A DNA stretch of 64,000 nt from Ruegeria haliotis. GTDB taxonomy: Bacteria > Pseudomonadota > Alphaproteobacteria > Rhodobacterales > Rhodobacteraceae. Numbering within the stretch: position 1 is the first letter of the stretch; every line of letters starts with the position of its first letter. The position numbers and the translations under genes are program-made. Positions 52,524 through 61,683 of the stretch are shown here, piece after piece. The notes below the pieces were generated by a model. That model was given only the letters and a program-made list of their open reading frames with translations. It was not told where the DNA came from and did not search any database. The stretch covers positions 1-64,000 of the forward strand of contig NZ_JABXWT010000008.1 in NCBI RefSeq assembly GCF_013377785.1, read 5' to 3'.

Positions 52524-52745
52524 GATGAGTATGCATTCGATAAGCTACAAGCGCTCCGTTCCTCGCCCGAAACTATCGCCCACGCAGTCTAGCACTATTA
52601 CAGGTTCAATCTCCGCTATCGCGACGTCGAAGAGATACTATTTGAGTTTGGAGTTAGTGTATTTTTTGTATCGATCCGATGGTGGGTTTTGGAATTTGGG
52701 CGCGTGAACGCCTGCGATTTGGGTCGCCGACACCTAGCATTCTGA
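52524..52745 (+). pseudogene. Remnant of an IS6-family transposase gene
   Basis: Read from 52524 the frame gives SSPETIAHAV, a stop at 52590, then HYYRFNLRYRDVEEILFEFG and IRWWVLEFGR. This is the N-terminal region of IS6-type transposases (pattern IIAHAVWLYFRF..LRDVEE..IRRW). No DDE domain or terminal repeats are left. It fills part of the 597-base gap 52218-52814; the rest has no gene. Confidence 0.7.
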
Positions 52746-52814
52746 CAATGTCAACTCAACTGGGTGCAGTCAAATAAGCATCATGAATACCAGCAACGCA
52801 GCCTAGGAGGGACC

Positions 52815-53987
52815 ATGGCAGATTTTACGTTCCAAACGACACCGTCGATCCGGCAAATCTCAGGCGGATCCGCACAACTTGGAGCGATCCTTGAGAGTTT
52901 GCCCTTTGCGGCAAATCACGCCGAAGTGCTATTCGTCACGGACCCAGGCATCGTAAAGCTTGGACTTTGTGAGCCAGCACTAAAAAGCATTAGAGGTTGC
53001 GGGTTCAAAGTCACAATCTTCGATCAAGTTGAACCTGATCCAAAGTCGACGACTGTCCTGGAGGCGGTTAAGATTGCACAATCCAAGGACATTGCTTGCG
53101 TCGTTGGGTTTGGCGGCGGTAGCTCCATGGATATCGCCAAAGTCATCGCACTTCTTGCTAACTCAGATCAGTCAATTGATGACGCGTACGGCGTCAATCA
53201 AGCAACTGGGTCTCGGTTACCTTTGGTTTTGATACCGACAACAGCCGGTACAGGTTCCGAGGTTACAGCAATCGCCATTTTGACTACTGGTACCGCAGAG
53301 AAAAAAGGTATCGTTTCGCCGATCATTCTTCCCGACGTAGCTCTTTTGGATGCAGAACTAACGGTCGGTTTGCCTCCTCACATCACTGCGGCGACTGGGG
53401 TTGATGCGATCGTTCATGCGATTGAAGCTTATACTTCCAAGAGCGTTAACAACAATCCAATATCAAAAGTTCTCGCGGTTCATGCTCTCGGTCTCTTGGG
53501 CGCCAATATCCGCGAAGCGGTGAGCAATGGCAGCAATATCGAAGCGAGAGGCAACATGCTACTCGGCTCAATGCTGGCCGGCCAGGCATTTGCCAACTCG
53601 CCGGTCGCCGCCGTTCATGCCCTAGCATACCCCATCGGCAGTCTTTTCCATGTCGCACACGGGCTTTCCAATGCGCTGGTATTGGCGGAAGTCATGCGTT
53701 TCAACGCTCCGTTCTGTGGAAAGGCATATGCTGAACTTGCACCCCACATTTTCCCTGATATTAAAACTGATTGTGCAGCCGACGACATCTCCAACGACTT
53801 CATTGAACGCCTCATTCAGCTGAACATCGATTTGGGTCTGGAGAACGGACTTCGCCAAGTTGGAATAAAAGAGTCTGATCTCGACCGCCTGTCAACAGAC
53901 GCCATGAACCAATCACGTCTTTTGGTGAACAACCCTCGGGAACTCACACGACAAGATGCGCGCCGAATTTACGAAGCGTCATTTTGA
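52815..53987 (+). CDS. Iron-containing alcohol dehydrogenase
   Basis: 390 residues from ATG 52815, with TAGGAGGG 4 bases upstream. The NAD motif is GFGGGSSMDIAKV, followed by IPTTAGTGSEVTAIAIL. The metal-binding His residues are in DAIVHAIEAY, VHALAYP and HVAHGLSNA. The type is lactaldehyde reductase/1,3-propanediol dehydrogenase. The substrate is an unknown alcohol or aldehyde. It stands alone after the IS6 remnant; a longer start at 52764 has no ribosome site. Confidence 0.9.
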   Translation: MADFTFQTTPSIRQISGGSAQLGAILESLPFAANHAEVLFVTDPGIVKLGLCEPALKSIRGCGFKVTIFDQVEPDPKSTTVLEAVKIAQSKDIACVVGFGGGSSMDIAKVIALLANSDQSIDDAYGVNQATGSRLPLVLIPTTAGTGSEVTAIAILTTGTAEKKGIVSPIILPDVALLDAELTVGLPPHITAATGVDAIVHAIEAYTSKSVNNNPISKVLAVHALGLLGANIREAVSNGSNIEARGNMLLGSMLAGQAFANSPVAAVHALAYPIGSLFHVAHGLSNALVLAEVMRFNAPFCGKAYAELAPHIFPDIKTDCAADDISNDFIERLIQLNIDLGLENGLRQVGIKESDLDRLSTDAMNQSRLLVNNPRELTRQDARRIYEASF

Positions 53988-54297
53988 CAAAACCGGTGTT
54001 GCCCTTTGTGGATGAATATGGACCCCACCTTAGTGCAACGATTTGGTGGTCTCGTTCTGGATCACGATTGGGGACGAGCTTGTTGTATTGATCGGCTGCT
54101 CGAAGTTATCCCAGCGTTCTCTCTGATGCGAGCGACGGTAAACGCGATAATGTCAAATCGAACTTGTTAGTGTTCTCAAGAGCAAGAGAAGATCAAATCA
54201 ACAACGAGTACTTGGCGAATTCATTGACCTGATTGGTGCAATTGACCAAGGCGTCGAGTTTCATGAATGACCTCATTTCCAGATGGTTGGTTGGCGA
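53988..54297. other. Intergenic stretch, nothing recognised
   Basis: 310 bases between the convergent dehydrogenase and MFS genes. All six frames carry stops. I see no hairpin terminator or repeat. Confidence 0.4.
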
Positions 54298-55497
54298 TTA
54301 AGTTGGTGAACGCTCGATGCGACGCTCTAGTATGGCCAAGGTTCTGAGCGCCGTCGACAGAGCCAATCCAGCACAAAGGGCGATGGCACCAATCATTGGC
54401 AAAGCTGTGCCGTCGAAGAATAAGCCAGTGAACATGACCATCAGACCACCCGTGACCATCTGCAACGTTCCCCCAAGCGACGAGGCGAGTCCCGCGATTT
54501 CACCATGAGGATCCAAGGCCATCACCATGGTTGTCGGGATAATAAGGCCAAGACAGGCATTCGCGAGAAACAACCCCACGACCACCATCGGTAACGAGAT
54601 CAAACTGAACATTCCAATAGACAGCAATGCGATCGAGAACCCGGCAAATCCAAAAACTGCCCATCTTATCACAAGCAATATACCATATCTCTCACCCAAC
54701 GGTCCCGCGGCCTGCGATGCGGCGAAGAACCCAACTGCATTGATCGCGAACGCCAGACTAAACTCTGTCGGGCTCAACCCAAATTGCCCTGAATACACAA
54801 AGGCAGCACTCGAGATGAACACCATGAAACTTGCGAACCCAAAACCGCCAATGAAGGTCAATCCCATGAAGATTGGATCCTGAATCAGGGTCTTACTGCC
54901 ACACCACTGGGAGCGCAGATTTACTGAGATCCGGTCACGGGGGTCCAATGTCTCTGGCAGGAGAGTTGCTGTTAGGAAGAAGCTAATGGCTGCAGTGAGG
55001 CACAGAGCCCAAAAAATGAGGCGCCAATCCCCAATTGCGATCAACCCGCTGCCTGCCAGCGGAGCTAGCATGGGTGATACAGAAATCACAAGCATGACCA
55101 TGGCCATAAGCTTGGTCGCCTGCGTACCTGTGTGCATGTCCCTGATCACTGCGCGGGGCACAACCATGAGCACCGCACCGCCAGTCCCTTGCAACGCCCG
55201 AAACGCAATTAACCATCCAATCGTAGGAGCCATCGCGCATCCAATCGTAGCGGCGACAAAAACGCTGATCCCAAAGTAGAGAGGAGCCTTTCTCCCCACT
55301 TGATCTGCCCATGGGCCATAAAAAAGCTGCGCCACTCCAAAGGAAACAAAATATGCTGTCAGAGTGAGTTGTACTGACGAAACATCAGCACCGAGAGCAC
55401 TGGCGATTGCCGGCATGGCTGGCAAATACATATCAATCGCAAACGGACCAACGGCGGATAAGAGCCCTAAGATGAGGGCGGCTCGAAACATCGTCAT
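54298..55497 (-). CDS. MFS multidrug transporter, Bcr/CflA family
   Basis: 399 residues from ATG 55497 (GGAG 7 bases upstream) with 12 transmembrane helices. AIDMYLPAMPAIASALG in helix 1, LFYGPWADQVGRK (loop 2-3) and FRALQGTGGAVLMVVPRAVI (helix 4) are the Bcr/CflA hallmarks. It should pump drugs or metabolites out in exchange for protons. Convergent with the Fe-dehydrogenase upstream in the window. Confidence 0.9.
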   Translation of the reverse strand: MTMFRAALILGLLSAVGPFAIDMYLPAMPAIASALGADVSSVQLTLTAYFVSFGVAQLFYGPWADQVGRKAPLYFGISVFVAATIGCAMAPTIGWLIAFRALQGTGGAVLMVVPRAVIRDMHTGTQATKLMAMVMLVISVSPMLAPLAGSGLIAIGDWRLIFWALCLTAAISFFLTATLLPETLDPRDRISVNLRSQWCGSKTLIQDPIFMGLTFIGGFGFASFMVFISSAAFVYSGQFGLSPTEFSLAFAINAVGFFAASQAAGPLGERYGILLVIRWAVFGFAGFSIALLSIGMFSLISLPMVVVGLFLANACLGLIIPTTMVMALDPHGEIAGLASSLGGTLQMVTGGLMVMFTGLFFDGTALPMIGAIALCAGLALSTALRTLAILERRIERSPT

Positions 55498-55649
55498 GGG
55501 GTTACTCCGCACTTTGGCGAGGAAGATTAGTATTGCGGCCTATCTCGAATGAAAATTGGGTGTGTCGGTTCATTCAGCCCCAAAAGTCGAGCGCGCGGCA
55601 CTATTATTGCAACAGTGAACATGCCGACAATGTTAACGATAAATTTTCC

Positions 55650-56525
55650 TCAGCTGGGGACTCTCAACGTAGCTGGCAAAAACACTTCTTCGGCAAATGC
55701 ACCAATAGATCGTGGTGGCGTTCCGGTGATCTGCTGCACGGCATCGGTGGTGAATTCTCCCCAGCCTCTCGCGTAGGCCCGACCGTAATCGCGGGTCAGC
55801 GCCGCCATCCATTCGCCCCAACCCGCGCCATCAATCATAGCAAACATGTCTTCAGGAGACATTGGCAAATACTCCACTTGCTCACCGCTGAGTTCGCTCA
55901 AAGTCGTCGCAACATCTTGATAGCTGATAGTCTTTGGTCCAGTGAGTTCGAACACTTGACCATCCCACTGATCGGACAACGTGCATTCAACAGCGCAAGC
56001 GGCGATGTCGCGCGCATCGATCATACCCATCTTTCCGTTACCTGTCGCAAAGGAGAATTGCGCCTGCTGTTTGATCTGATCCGCACCCATAAAAAGATTC
56101 TGCATAAACAGATTCGGGCGCAGAAGGACGTATTGCAATCCACTCTGAACGATCTCGGCCTCAGTTTCGCCATGAGCGCGGGTGTTGTTTGTTGGGCCGT
56201 CAGTGGCGGCCTTGATCGCCGATACGCGAACAATCTTCCGCACGCCCGCAATCTTCGCTGCACGGATAACCCTTGAAGCTTGATCCACTGCCGTTGCACC
56301 CGCTGGAGTGATCATCATAATCGTGTCAACGGACGCCATAGCTGCTTCCAGCGACGCGCTGTCTTCGAATGTGCCAATTACTGGCTCCACGCCATGGGCA
56401 ACGACCTGCTCGACCTTTTGTGCATCGCGTACCAATGCCCTTATTCCGCTTGTTTCTTTTTCAGCCAAGAGCCGAAGAATTTCTGATCCGATTGTGCCGG
56501 TCGCACCCGTTACAAGAATTGTCAT
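55650..56525 (-). CDS. NmrA-like NAD(P)-binding reductase
   Basis: 291 residues from ATG 56525. The N-terminal TILVTGATGTIGSEILRLL is the glycine-rich NADP motif of the atypical SDR/NmrA group (TGATGxxG). The usual YxxxK is absent, as in NmrA and quinone-reductase-like (QOR2) members. RPNLFMQNL and YQDVATTLSE support this. Role: redox sensor or quinone reductase; not resolved. It overlaps the VOC gene by 4 bp. Confidence 0.85.
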   Translation of the reverse strand: MTILVTGATGTIGSEILRLLAEKETSGIRALVRDAQKVEQVVAHGVEPVIGTFEDSASLEAAMASVDTIMMITPAGATAVDQASRVIRAAKIAGVRKIVRVSAIKAATDGPTNNTRAHGETEAEIVQSGLQYVLLRPNLFMQNLFMGADQIKQQAQFSFATGNGKMGMIDARDIAACAVECTLSDQWDGQVFELTGPKTISYQDVATTLSELSGEQVEYLPMSPEDMFAMIDGAGWGEWMAALTRDYGRAYARGWGEFTTDAVQQITGTPPRSIGAFAEEVFLPATLRVPS

Positions 56526-56881
56526 TCCGCCACCTCTGCCCAAACGGCCAGCTCGTTGCCGTTGGGGTCCGTAAAGTGGAAACGCCGCCCGCCAGGGAAA
56601 GGATATATCTCTCGGACAATCGAGGCCCCAGCGGTTGTGACCGCTGCCAGGGTCTTTTCCAGATCATCTGCAAACAAAATGACCAGCGCCCCGGGACTTT
56701 GTACCGGCGTTTTATCTTCCCCATTAAAACCACCGTCGACACCCGCGCCGCTAAAGCTGAGATAGTTTGGGCCCCACTCCTGAAACTCCCAGCCAAACAC
56801 GTCGGCATAGAACCGTTTGGTTTTGACGACATCGGTTAGCGGAAACTCAATGTAATTGATCGTTTTGTCTTTATGGGTCAT
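56522..56881 (-). CDS. VOC (glyoxalase/bleomycin resistance) family protein
   Basis: 119 residues forming two beta-alpha-beta-beta-beta modules. INYIEFPLTDVVKTKRFYAD with a FGW turn starts the first and VILFADDLEKTLAAV, then FTDPNGNELAVW, the second. A metal-binding Glu (GNELAVW) is at the C-terminal end. Function unknown within the superfamily. First gene of the unit with the NmrA-like reductase, divergent from a LysR regulator. Confidence 0.85.
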   Translation of the reverse strand: MTHKDKTINYIEFPLTDVVKTKRFYADVFGWEFQEWGPNYLSFSGAGVDGGFNGEDKTPVQSPGALVILFADDLEKTLAAVTTAGASIVREIYPFPGGRRFHFTDPNGNELAVWAEVAE

Positions 56882-56924
56882 AGGAATCCTCTGGGCTTTT
56901 CATGTACCACACTAACTCTTTCTA

Positions 56925-56951
56925 TTTTAGAATAAATGCATCATTCTGAAA
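56925..56951. promoter_or_regulatory. 27-bp palindromic LysR site
   Basis: TTTTAGAAT (56925-56933) and ATTCTGAAA (56943-56951) form arms that match at 8 of 9 positions around a 9-base centre. It lies in the 95-bp divergent promoter between the VOC and LysR genes, just where a LysR protein would bind to control both. Confidence 0.6.
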
Positions 56952-56976
56952 CAAGAGTTCCAAATACGGAAGAGTC

Positions 56977-57861
56977 ATGCCCAGCCTTGATGCCATCGCA
57001 GTTTTTTCCCAAGTCGCCCGTTCTCAGAGTTTCACGGAAGCCGCGCATGCCTTGAATGTGCCGCTGTCGACGGTCAGCCGGAAAGTGTCTGAATTGGAGG
57101 CTAACTTAAACACGCGCCTGATCGACCGCAGTAAGCGTCAGATTCGGTTGACTGAGGCTGGAGCAACCTACTTCGATTTATGCCGCAAAGGGTTGGACAC
57201 ACTGGAATACGCTAATCGGGTCATGCTGGATCGGCACAGCGACACGGCTGGCACAGTTACGATCACGGTTCCACCAAATCTGATGGAAGTGCTTTTTTTG
57301 AAGGCTATCGAAACGTTCCAACTACGATATCCGAAGGCGCGACTTCGTGTTCTGGTGTCTGAACGCATGTTGGATTTTGTCGATGATTGTGTTGATCTGT
57401 CTTTTCGCGTTGCACCACCAAAACAACCAGACCTCGTTGTACGGACTTTGCTGCGATATCGGCACCGCCTAGTTGCAGCCCCGAGCTACGCCTCCGTCCA
57501 TAATTTGCCGCGCAAACTATCCGAGCTGTCACGACACAAGCGGATCGGTTTTGGTTTCAATAGTGGACGCAATGTGACTTGGTCTTTTTCAAGAGCCGCC
57601 ACTACAGAAGACACCAAATTTGAACCGGATCTAGCAATCAACGACTATGCCGCTATCCGCGCTGCAGTGGTTGCAGGACAAGGCGTTGGCGAGTTACCTG
57701 AACCGTTGTGCAAAAACGATCTCCGAGACGGAAAACTTGTCGAGGTCCTACCAGAGTGGCGCTTTCCCAAAATTCAGCTTTTTGCCGTGCACAGCGGAAA
57801 TACCTCGTTAACAAAGTTGGCTCGATTGTTTCTGGATCTTGCCGCTGAAGAGATGCGATAA
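56977..57861 (+). CDS. LysR family transcriptional regulator
   Basis: 294 residues. The HTH region FSQVARSQSFTEAAHALNVP, then STVSRKVSELEANLNTRLID, is complete and the effector domain follows. It is divergent from the VOC/NmrA pair and probably regulates them through the 27-bp palindrome. It ends well before the next LysR gene, with no shared unit. Confidence 0.9.
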   Translation: MPSLDAIAVFSQVARSQSFTEAAHALNVPLSTVSRKVSELEANLNTRLIDRSKRQIRLTEAGATYFDLCRKGLDTLEYANRVMLDRHSDTAGTVTITVPPNLMEVLFLKAIETFQLRYPKARLRVLVSERMLDFVDDCVDLSFRVAPPKQPDLVVRTLLRYRHRLVAAPSYASVHNLPRKLSELSRHKRIGFGFNSGRNVTWSFSRAATTEDTKFEPDLAINDYAAIRAAVVAGQGVGELPEPLCKNDLRDGKLVEVLPEWRFPKIQLFAVHSGNTSLTKLARLFLDLAAEEMR

Positions 57862-58186
57862 TAGCAATCAGTCCGCTCAAAACGGTAACAGTGCCGCGGT
57901 TTTTGTGGTCTGAAATCAGATCGCGCAGAGTGTGCGAAAGATAAATTACCCGATATCAGAGTAAACTCAAACAATGCCGCCGCAAATCAATGCTTGGTTT
58001 CGGAGGTCCGCGAGTATTGAGCTTGTTTCCGTTGCGTATGCGAATCTAGCCGCCACAGAAGTTCTGGCCCCGCTGAAAAGCGCCCTGTGACCGGCCACAC
58101 GATGCTAGATTGCAGTCGCATGTCCTTCGTCAGCCCGCGCTTGAACTCTCTGGCCATATGCGACCATCGTTCCTTGCCGGCGTCTC
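57862..58186. other. Intergenic stretch between convergent LysR genes
   Basis: 325 bases. One minus-strand frame (57987-58199) is open for 70 codons but begins inside the next gene's end and has no recognised motif. I call nothing here. Confidence 0.4.
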
Positions 58187-59137
58187 TCAATTCCGCCAAA
58201 CGATATTTCGACCTTTTTCTTCAATTCGCTTTGCCAACCCAGAGAATTCGCTCTCGAGATATTTGCGAAAGCGCAACACAGCAGGCCTGATGGGTCTGTC
58301 ATCGCGCCAAAGAACTCCCAGTTCGCGAGAAGGATGTTCCAGCCTTACCGGTAACGCTGTGACATTCTTGGTGTTGCTCTGCATGAAGACGACAGAATAC
58401 GGCAGTACAGTGAGGGATTCTGACCCCGCCAGAATGCTGATAATCGATGCCAAGGACCCGCCGGTAAAACTGACCTTGAAATCCTTGATGCCAATCCTTG
58501 CGAGCGCGCTGCGCAAATCTTCGTATAGTGGGCTTCCAGCAGGTGGTGCGATCCATGGGTAAGGCGCGATGTCCTCGAGTTTGATAGCAGATTTGCGCGC
58601 TAATGGGTGGGACGGGGCGCAGGCGATCACATTCCGCCCGGGCAGAATTGGCTTGAAAGATAGTCCCTCAGGGACGGTGTCGGGACAAACAGGGCAGATG
58701 GCCAGGTCGACGTTACCCACATTCAGCTGTTCGGTAAGATCGCCGAGATAACCGTAAGTCTGATGAATGGCGATTTCGGGAAATGCACCTTGGAATGTGG
58801 CAATCATATTGGAAATGACACCGTCCATGAAAATTGGCGTGCCTGAGATGCGCGCAGTGCCAGCCTTGCCACCAGAGTAAAGCTCCGCAACCTGCCGAGC
58901 CGCTTCGCTCGCATGTAAAATGATGCGGCCCTGGTCAGCCAAGGACTGGCAAAGCTCAGTAGGTCTTAACGGGCGTTTGCCTTTTTCGAAAAGTCGCGAA
59001 CCTAAGCGTGCTTCAAGCATGGCAACGGTGCGCGACAGGCTTGGTTGGGATTTGTTCAAGGCAATTGCGCCTTCGCTCAGCCCACCTGAATCAATGATCG
59101 CCGCAAGCATGTGAAGGTGGTTGGGGTCTATCTTCAT
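58187..59137 (-). CDS. LysR family transcriptional regulator
   Basis: 316 residues. HTH: LHMLAAIIDSGGLSEGAIAL and SLSRTVAMLEARLGSRLFEK. The effector domain contains ISGTPIFMDGVISNM and VDLAICPVCPD; an extended C-terminus ends in a basic segment. It is divergent from the maleylacetate reductase gene (93 bp to that gene's start), so it is the probable activator of that catabolic operon, responding to an aromatic intermediate. Confidence 0.9.
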   Translation of the reverse strand: MKIDPNHLHMLAAIIDSGGLSEGAIALNKSQPSLSRTVAMLEARLGSRLFEKGKRPLRPTELCQSLADQGRIILHASEAARQVAELYSGGKAGTARISGTPIFMDGVISNMIATFQGAFPEIAIHQTYGYLGDLTEQLNVGNVDLAICPVCPDTVPEGLSFKPILPGRNVIACAPSHPLARKSAIKLEDIAPYPWIAPPAGSPLYEDLRSALARIGIKDFKVSFTGGSLASIISILAGSESLTVLPYSVVFMQSNTKNVTALPVRLEHPSRELGVLWRDDRPIRPAVLRFRKYLESEFSGLAKRIEEKGRNIVWRN

Positions 59138-59150
59138 AACATGAAGGTAT

Positions 59151-59166
59151 ATTGATTGCCCTCAAT
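59151..59166. promoter_or_regulatory. LysR-type box upstream of maleylacetate reductase
   Basis: ATTGA-N6-TCAAT (59151-59166) contains the T-N11-A pattern of LysR sites. It lies between the divergent LysR and maleylacetate reductase genes, about 65 bp before the latter's start. Confidence 0.5.
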
Positions 59167-59230
59167 TCTATCAACTGATCATTTTGGGTCAGCTATTGAC
59201 AGTCCCATGACAGTTTTGGGAGCTCAAACG

Positions 59231-60295
59231 ATGAAACAGCCGGCAAATAATACTGGTTCCAATGTGCGGGTTGTTTTTGGTCGCGGGATCCGTAAGTCAA
59301 TCGCTGCTGAAACTCGGCGCTTGGGGGCTGCAAGGGCTTTGATCCTATCCACCCCACAGCAGAGTGATGCGGCGCTTGAGACGGCGGAACTTCTGGGATC
59401 ATTGGCCATTGGCGTGTTTTGTCAGGCTGAAATGCACACGCCAGTTCATGTAACCAACGCCGCCCTGGCACACGTTGCCGAGACTAAGGCCGATTGCCTA
59501 ATAGCAATAGGCGGCGGATCAACGACAGGGCTTGGAAAGGCCATCGCTCTTCACAGTGACTTGCCCCAGATTGTGGTGCCCACGACCTACGCCGGGAGTG
59601 AGGCGACCCCAATCCTTGGGCAGACCGAAGATGGTGTGAAAACGACTATCAGCGATCCCCGCGTCCTGCCGGAGGTCATTCTATATGACTCTGAGTTGGT
59701 TCAGACACTTCCTGTGAATATGTCTGTAACATCGTCACTGAATGCGATGGCCCACGCAGCCGAAGCACTTTATGCAACCAACCGCACAGCCAACACAACA
59801 GAACTGGCTATTGAAGGACTCAAGGCATTTGTGGATGGCCTGCCAAAAGTTCTGGCTAACCCCAATGACCTAATTGCTCGTGAAGCAACGCAGCGTGGAG
59901 CCTGGGCATGTGGCACCGTTTTGGGTCAGGTTGGCATGGCGCTGCATCACAAGCTTTGCCACACGTTGGGCGGATCATTCGATTTACCTCATGCCGAAAC
60001 GCATGCAATCGTTTTACCGCATGCCATCGCATACAACGCCCGTGCCGCCGCCAAGGAGCTACAGCCGATCTGCGACCTGTTGGGCGGAGATAACGCCGGT
60101 ACAGCACTCTATCAATTTTCAAAGAATGTGAACGCTCCGCTCGCTTTGCGAGATCTGGGCCTGAAAGAGGCAGACCTTGACCACGCTGCAGAGCTGGCGA
60201 CGACCAAGCCATACCCGAACCCAAGGCCTGTAACTCAGGACCATATTCGTTCGTTGCTGCAAGCCGCTTGGGCGGGAGACACACCAATTCACTAA
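59231..60295 (+). CDS. Maleylacetate reductase
   Basis: 354 residues from ATG 59231 (GGGAG 8 bases upstream; earlier in-frame ATGs lack one). It is an Fe-dependent-alcohol-dehydrogenase-fold enzyme with features of maleylacetate reductases: IAIGGGSTTGLGKAIAL, VVPTTYAGSEATPILG, LHHKLCHTLGG and HAETHAIVLPHAIAYN. It reduces maleylacetate to 3-oxoadipate with NAD(P)H, the exit step of hydroxyquinol, resorcinol and chloroaromatic pathways. The ring-cleavage genes are not in the window and may lie past its right end. Confidence 0.9.
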   Translation: MKQPANNTGSNVRVVFGRGIRKSIAAETRRLGAARALILSTPQQSDAALETAELLGSLAIGVFCQAEMHTPVHVTNAALAHVAETKADCLIAIGGGSTTGLGKAIALHSDLPQIVVPTTYAGSEATPILGQTEDGVKTTISDPRVLPEVILYDSELVQTLPVNMSVTSSLNAMAHAAEALYATNRTANTTELAIEGLKAFVDGLPKVLANPNDLIAREATQRGAWACGTVLGQVGMALHHKLCHTLGGSFDLPHAETHAIVLPHAIAYNARAAAKELQPICDLLGGDNAGTALYQFSKNVNAPLALRDLGLKEADLDHAAELATTKPYPNPRPVTQDHIRSLLQAAWAGDTPIH

Positions 60296-60320
60296 CATCA
60301 CGACGTTCAGGGAGGACATC

Positions 60321-61595
60321 ATGATCACACGACGCAAACTGCTCAAATCCACTGCGGCAACAGGCCTTACATTTGCGGCTAGCGGTCTGGCTGCCCCATC
60401 TATCGCACAAGGCGCAAAAATTCGATTGGGCTATGTCAGTCCGCAATCGGGTCCGCTGGCAGCATTCTCAGACGCCGACCAATTCATCATTGACGGATTC
60501 CTTAAATCTGAGGCCGGAGCCAATTTTGAGGTCATCGTTAAGGACAGCCAATCAAACCCGAACCGCGCAGCTGAAGTTGCAAAAGAACTGATTGTCGATG
60601 ATGAAATTGACATGATGCTCGTGGCTTCCACGCCGGAAACGACGAACCCCGTTGCCACGACCTGCGAAGCTGAAGAAATCCCCGTAATCTCTACAGTGGC
60701 TCCTTGGCAACCATACTTTATCGGTCAGCAGGGAAACCCGGGTGACCCGGACAGCTGGCGTCCGTTTGATTATAGCTTCCATTTCTTCTGGGGATTGGAA
60801 GATGTTATCTCAACCTTCACATCCATGTGGAACCAACTTGATACCAACAAATCGGTTGGCGCAATCTTTCCTAATGACGGAGATGGCAATGCGTGGGGTG
60901 ATCCAAACGTGGGCTTCCCACCAGTGTTGGCCGGGAAGGGCTATTCCCTCACCGATACGGGACGCTACCAAAATCTGACTGATGATTTCAGCGCCCAGAT
61001 CAACGCTTTCAAAGCTGCAAACTGTGATATCGTTACTGGCGTTCCAATCCCCCCAGACTTCACCACATTCTGGACGCAAGCCAAGCAACAGGGCTTTAAC
61101 CCCAAAGTTGCTAGCATCGGCAAGGCTATCCTATTCCCTCAAGCCGTCGAAGCGCTTGGTGATCAGGGCCACAACCTGTCATCTGAAGTTTGGTGGTCGC
61201 CGACACACCCATTCACATCATCAATCACCAAACAATCCGCTGGCGAATTGGCCTCACGCTATAGTTCGGCAACAGGAAACCAGTGGACACAACCCATCGG
61301 ATTTGTTCACGCTCTTTTTGAAATGGCGGCGGATGTCATGGGGCGCGTCGATGACAGTCGCAATCCAGATGAAGTAGCTGCTGCAATTGCAGCGACTCAA
61401 TTGAACTCCATAGTTGGTCGTATTGCCTTCGACGGGATAGGCTTGCCGCCGTTTGTGGCAGCCAATGTGGCCAAGACACCGCTGGTTGGCGGTCAGTGGC
61501 GGATGAGGGAAGACGGTAGCTATGATCTGGTGATTGTAGATAACTCTGACCATCCCGACATTCCAACCAATGGTACGATGGAAGAAATTTCCTGA
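60321..61595 (+). CDS. ABC importer substrate-binding protein, branched-chain amino acid type
   Basis: 424 residues. A Tat signal (ITRRKLLKSTAATG, cleavage near SIAQG) leads a type I periplasmic-binding fold (KIRLGYVSPQSGPLAAFSDA, ANFEVIVKDSQSNPNRAAEV, VASTPETTNPVA). This Peripla_BP_6/LivK type often binds aromatic acids rather than amino acids when linked to aromatic catabolism. It is 25 bp after maleylacetate reductase. GGGAGG at 60310-60315 precedes the ATG. Confidence 0.9.
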   Translation: MITRRKLLKSTAATGLTFAASGLAAPSIAQGAKIRLGYVSPQSGPLAAFSDADQFIIDGFLKSEAGANFEVIVKDSQSNPNRAAEVAKELIVDDEIDMMLVASTPETTNPVATTCEAEEIPVISTVAPWQPYFIGQQGNPGDPDSWRPFDYSFHFFWGLEDVISTFTSMWNQLDTNKSVGAIFPNDGDGNAWGDPNVGFPPVLAGKGYSLTDTGRYQNLTDDFSAQINAFKAANCDIVTGVPIPPDFTTFWTQAKQQGFNPKVASIGKAILFPQAVEALGDQGHNLSSEVWWSPTHPFTSSITKQSAGELASRYSSATGNQWTQPIGFVHALFEMAADVMGRVDDSRNPDEVAAAIAATQLNSIVGRIAFDGIGLPPFVAANVAKTPLVGGQWRMREDGSYDLVIVDNSDHPDIPTNGTMEEIS

Positions 61596-61608
61596 CTTAA
61601 AATCTCAT

Positions 61609-61650
61609 GCGCTCCGGATGCGTTCCGGGGCGTGCAACCTAATTTTTTAG
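61609..61650 (+). terminator. Hairpin with T run after binding-protein gene
   Basis: GCGCTCCGGA (61609-61618) and TCCGGGGCGT (61624-61633) form a 10-bp stem with two G-U pairs and a 5-base loop. TTTTTT follows at about 61643-61648. It lies between the binding-protein and ATPase genes and probably acts as a partial terminator that keeps the binding protein in excess. Confidence 0.6.
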
Positions 61651-61683
61651 GTCCCTATCACTGTGCGGGACGTGGATATTACT

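Noticed and set aside
52198..52707. 169-codon frame after the GldA-like gene
   Set aside because: It overlaps the end of that gene and runs in another frame through the IS6 remnant; no domain.
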